Source: Amphimedon queenslandica (Eukaryota; Porifera; Demospongiae; Haplosclerida; Niphatidae). Taken from it: a stretch of 31,275 nt of DNA. The position numbers and the translations under genes were made by a program. This document shows positions 29,468 through 31,275 of the stretch, in pieces (positions within the stretch are counted from its first letter, which is position 1; each line of letters begins with the position of its first letter). The DNA lies in the NCBI RefSeq assembly GCF_000090795.2, contig NW_003546284.1, forward strand, positions 146,624-177,898, read 5' to 3'. The notes beneath the pieces were generated by a model. That model was not told the origin of the DNA. It searched no databases and saw only the letters and a list, made by a program, of their open reading frames with translations.

Positions 29468-31275
29468 AACCTCAATTACTTTTTTCTGCACTATTTGTTT
29501 CCTTCTCTTTCTAATGGGTTGCAGATCATCATCAGATGCACTTGTGCTTACTTTCATCAATGGAGGAAGGAGTGGAGGGTCACTGACCTATAATGTAATA
29601 AATTAAAGTTTTAAGAATATTAAAAATTAAACGTCATGAAATTCTTTGAATTGCAGATCTTCCTTAAAAGTTTTATTTGTTATAAAACTTAGTTGTAAAA
29701 ATCACAATTACTTGTCTCCTCACTTTGCTACAATTATACATGTTCATGTATTAAAATTAAATGAGTGTGAAAGAACTAATTACCTCAACCTGGAGCTTAT
29801 CTTCTGACATGTTATATGGGAATTTGTAGATCTTAAGGTGCGCACCATTTAATCCTTTAATAATCTTTTGTCTATTTTTAAGGCGATAAAATCCTTTGCA
29901 CAGTCTTCTACAATAAAATGGCCCCAACCATCTGCCGTCAAGTTTTCCCCTTCTGCACTTCTTCCTTCTGAAATCCTTAACTAGTACAGAAGCCCCAATC
30001 TAAATCATGATTAGTAGTACTTAAGTTAATTATAATAATAAACATTAGCATACCTTAAACTTGCAAGGATTGTGTTTCGTATCATATAACTTCTTTTGTT
30101 TATTTTGAGCTTTAGCAATATTTTCCTTCACCTACATGCATTACCATGCATGTGTATGAAATAATGTAAATCAAATTCTGTATATGTATAATAGCCCCTA
30201 TATTTTGCTGCAAATAAATTTTGTGTGTTCACTTACATTTTCAAAAATATCTATTCAATTGTTAGTCATTACTTCTAAAGCTTCAGCTATCTCATCCTGA
30301 TTCATGGGAACACTAGGACCCTCCTTGGGATCAATCAGAAGTATGGCTTTTCTTCCAAACATTACTTCAAATTGACTGTATAAGGAAGACTCATGTCTGA
30401 GAAAAATAAATGACAATGCACAAATAAAATGCTCTACACTTAAAAAATGTACCAGGAAGTATTGTAAGCAAATGCACGCGAATCTATGCATTCATCCCAT
30501 GCATCTTCAGACTTTCCACTTGAATACTTAGCTAACATCCTCTGAAAAGTCAGATTGAAACGTTCATCAAGTCCATTTGCGTAATCTTAATCATAATTAA
30601 AGTAATAATAGATACTAAACTAACTTGTGGGTGATATGGGGTTAATAAATGGTGCTTTATATTGAGTTGCTTCATCAGCTCACAATTTAAAACATTTTAA
30701 AACTCCTTTCCTTGGTCAGTTGTTATAATTTTAGGTAGCCCCACTGTCATAAATAACTACAAAATATGAACTAAAAATGACATGCATTGCAAATGGCAGC
30801 GCTAACTTTCAATAGTGTGTCAGCAACACCACATGCTTCCTTTGTTGGTAATGAGAATGCACTACCCCTTTTAGTAAAATAATCAGAAATTGCTAATATG
30901 TAACGATTGCCACTCTTGATGTTGGACTTATTGGACCAATAAAATCAATTCCTATGTGGTGCCACAGGCTATGTACAGGAACAGGATGACGTCTAGGTTT
31001 AACAGTAACAATTTTATCTTTTAACACACAGACATTCATCACATGAGGATACCTGCAACGGCCGGCATTTTCAAACTTTCAATCATAAATGCTTAACTTA
31101 CGACATTCTGCACATTTCATAATTCAGCATTCTATATAAATCTTACAGCAATTCCATTGTATGTTTTCTTAATTCCAAGATGCCCAGAAGTGGGATCAAT
31201 GTGGCATGCTGTTACCATTCTCACCTGCTTATTTCTTGAGGCAATATATTTCACTAGCTGCATGAAGAGATAACA
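29468..31275 (-). pseudogene. Ty3/Ginger-type integrase with several introns, partial
   Basis: Seen on the minus strand: the zinc-binding HH part (ACHIDPTSGHLGIKKT, near 31200); a CC part (KCAECRK, near 31115); the core start GIDFIGPISP then, one frame over, SGNRYILAISDYFTK and TKEACGVADTLLK (31040-30812); GLPKIITTDQGKEF, a TAA, ELMKQLNIKHHLLTPYHPQ (30755-30622); ANGLDERFNLTFQRMLAKY (30590-30488); HESSLYSQFEVMFGRKA (30400-30255); VLVKDFRRKK with GRWLGPFYCRRLCKGFYRL (GPY/F-like, 29997-29798); and a basic C-terminal exon (SDPPLLPPL to KRRKQIVQKK, stop near 29468). Known: HHCC, D-D-E (FIGP Asp, TTDQG, NGLDER) and GPY/F define Ty3-type integrases and the related Ginger DNA transposons. Each block is bounded by GT..AG introns of 50-200 bp, which fits Ginger better than a retroelement. 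A stop and a frameshift show decay. The 5' end lies beyond the window. Confidence 0.8.

Overview
The window reads as eukaryotic, metazoan DNA. It is AT-rich, its coding blocks are broken into short exons by compact introns (about 40-100 bp, GT..AG) with T-rich acceptors, and there is no operon-like packing. The mix of transposon protein families recalls the genome of a demosponge such as Amphimedon. That is an inference from remembered families, not a search result. I see no intact ordinary host gene, rRNA, tRNA or CRISPR array. The window is a nested set of mobile elements in different stages of decay, with one assembly gap (18979-19736).

Layout: (1) 1-2237, minus: a broken gene with a possible HECT-like end. 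(2) 2525-7634: a 5.1-kb DNA element with clear 36-bp inverted ends. It carries a seven-exon DUF7869-like gene (frame kept, five nonsense codons) and, downstream on the same strand, a small open arginine/glycine-rich gene; a palindromic minisatellite separates them. (3) 7715-11041, minus: an IS3-like integrase gene split in two, with a plus-strand RING-like gene remnant (about 9100-10183) between the halves. (4) 11768-13217, minus: a Ulp1-like protease and PHD-finger remnant plus unrecognised exons. (5) 13551-14380: two short non-autonomous elements. (6) 15383-16400, minus: a truncated DDE transposase. (7) 17772-18978, plus: a RecQ-like helicase remnant running into the gap. (8) 20275-23763, minus: a DUF6589-like gene, decayed and interrupted by a TTAA-flanked piggyBac-like element. 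(9) 23994-24241: a foldback element. (10) 26040-27150, minus: a second Ulp1-PHD remnant whose catalytic-cysteine segment is tandemly duplicated. (11) 28178-29404, plus: a small BEL/Pao-type retrotransposon remnant. (12) 29468-31275, minus: a Ty3/Ginger-type integrase in several exons, running off the window.

The strongest candidate for something little described is the 5.1-kb element at 2525-7634: two same-strand spliced genes inside matching inverted ends, each with a TATA-like box 35-40 bp before its ATG. The DUF7869-like protein would be the candidate transposase and the small RGG protein a candidate nucleic-acid-binding partner. The Ulp1-PHD remnants, each near an integrase remnant, suggest that a SUMO-protease/PHD module is a recurring partner of integrase-type elements here.
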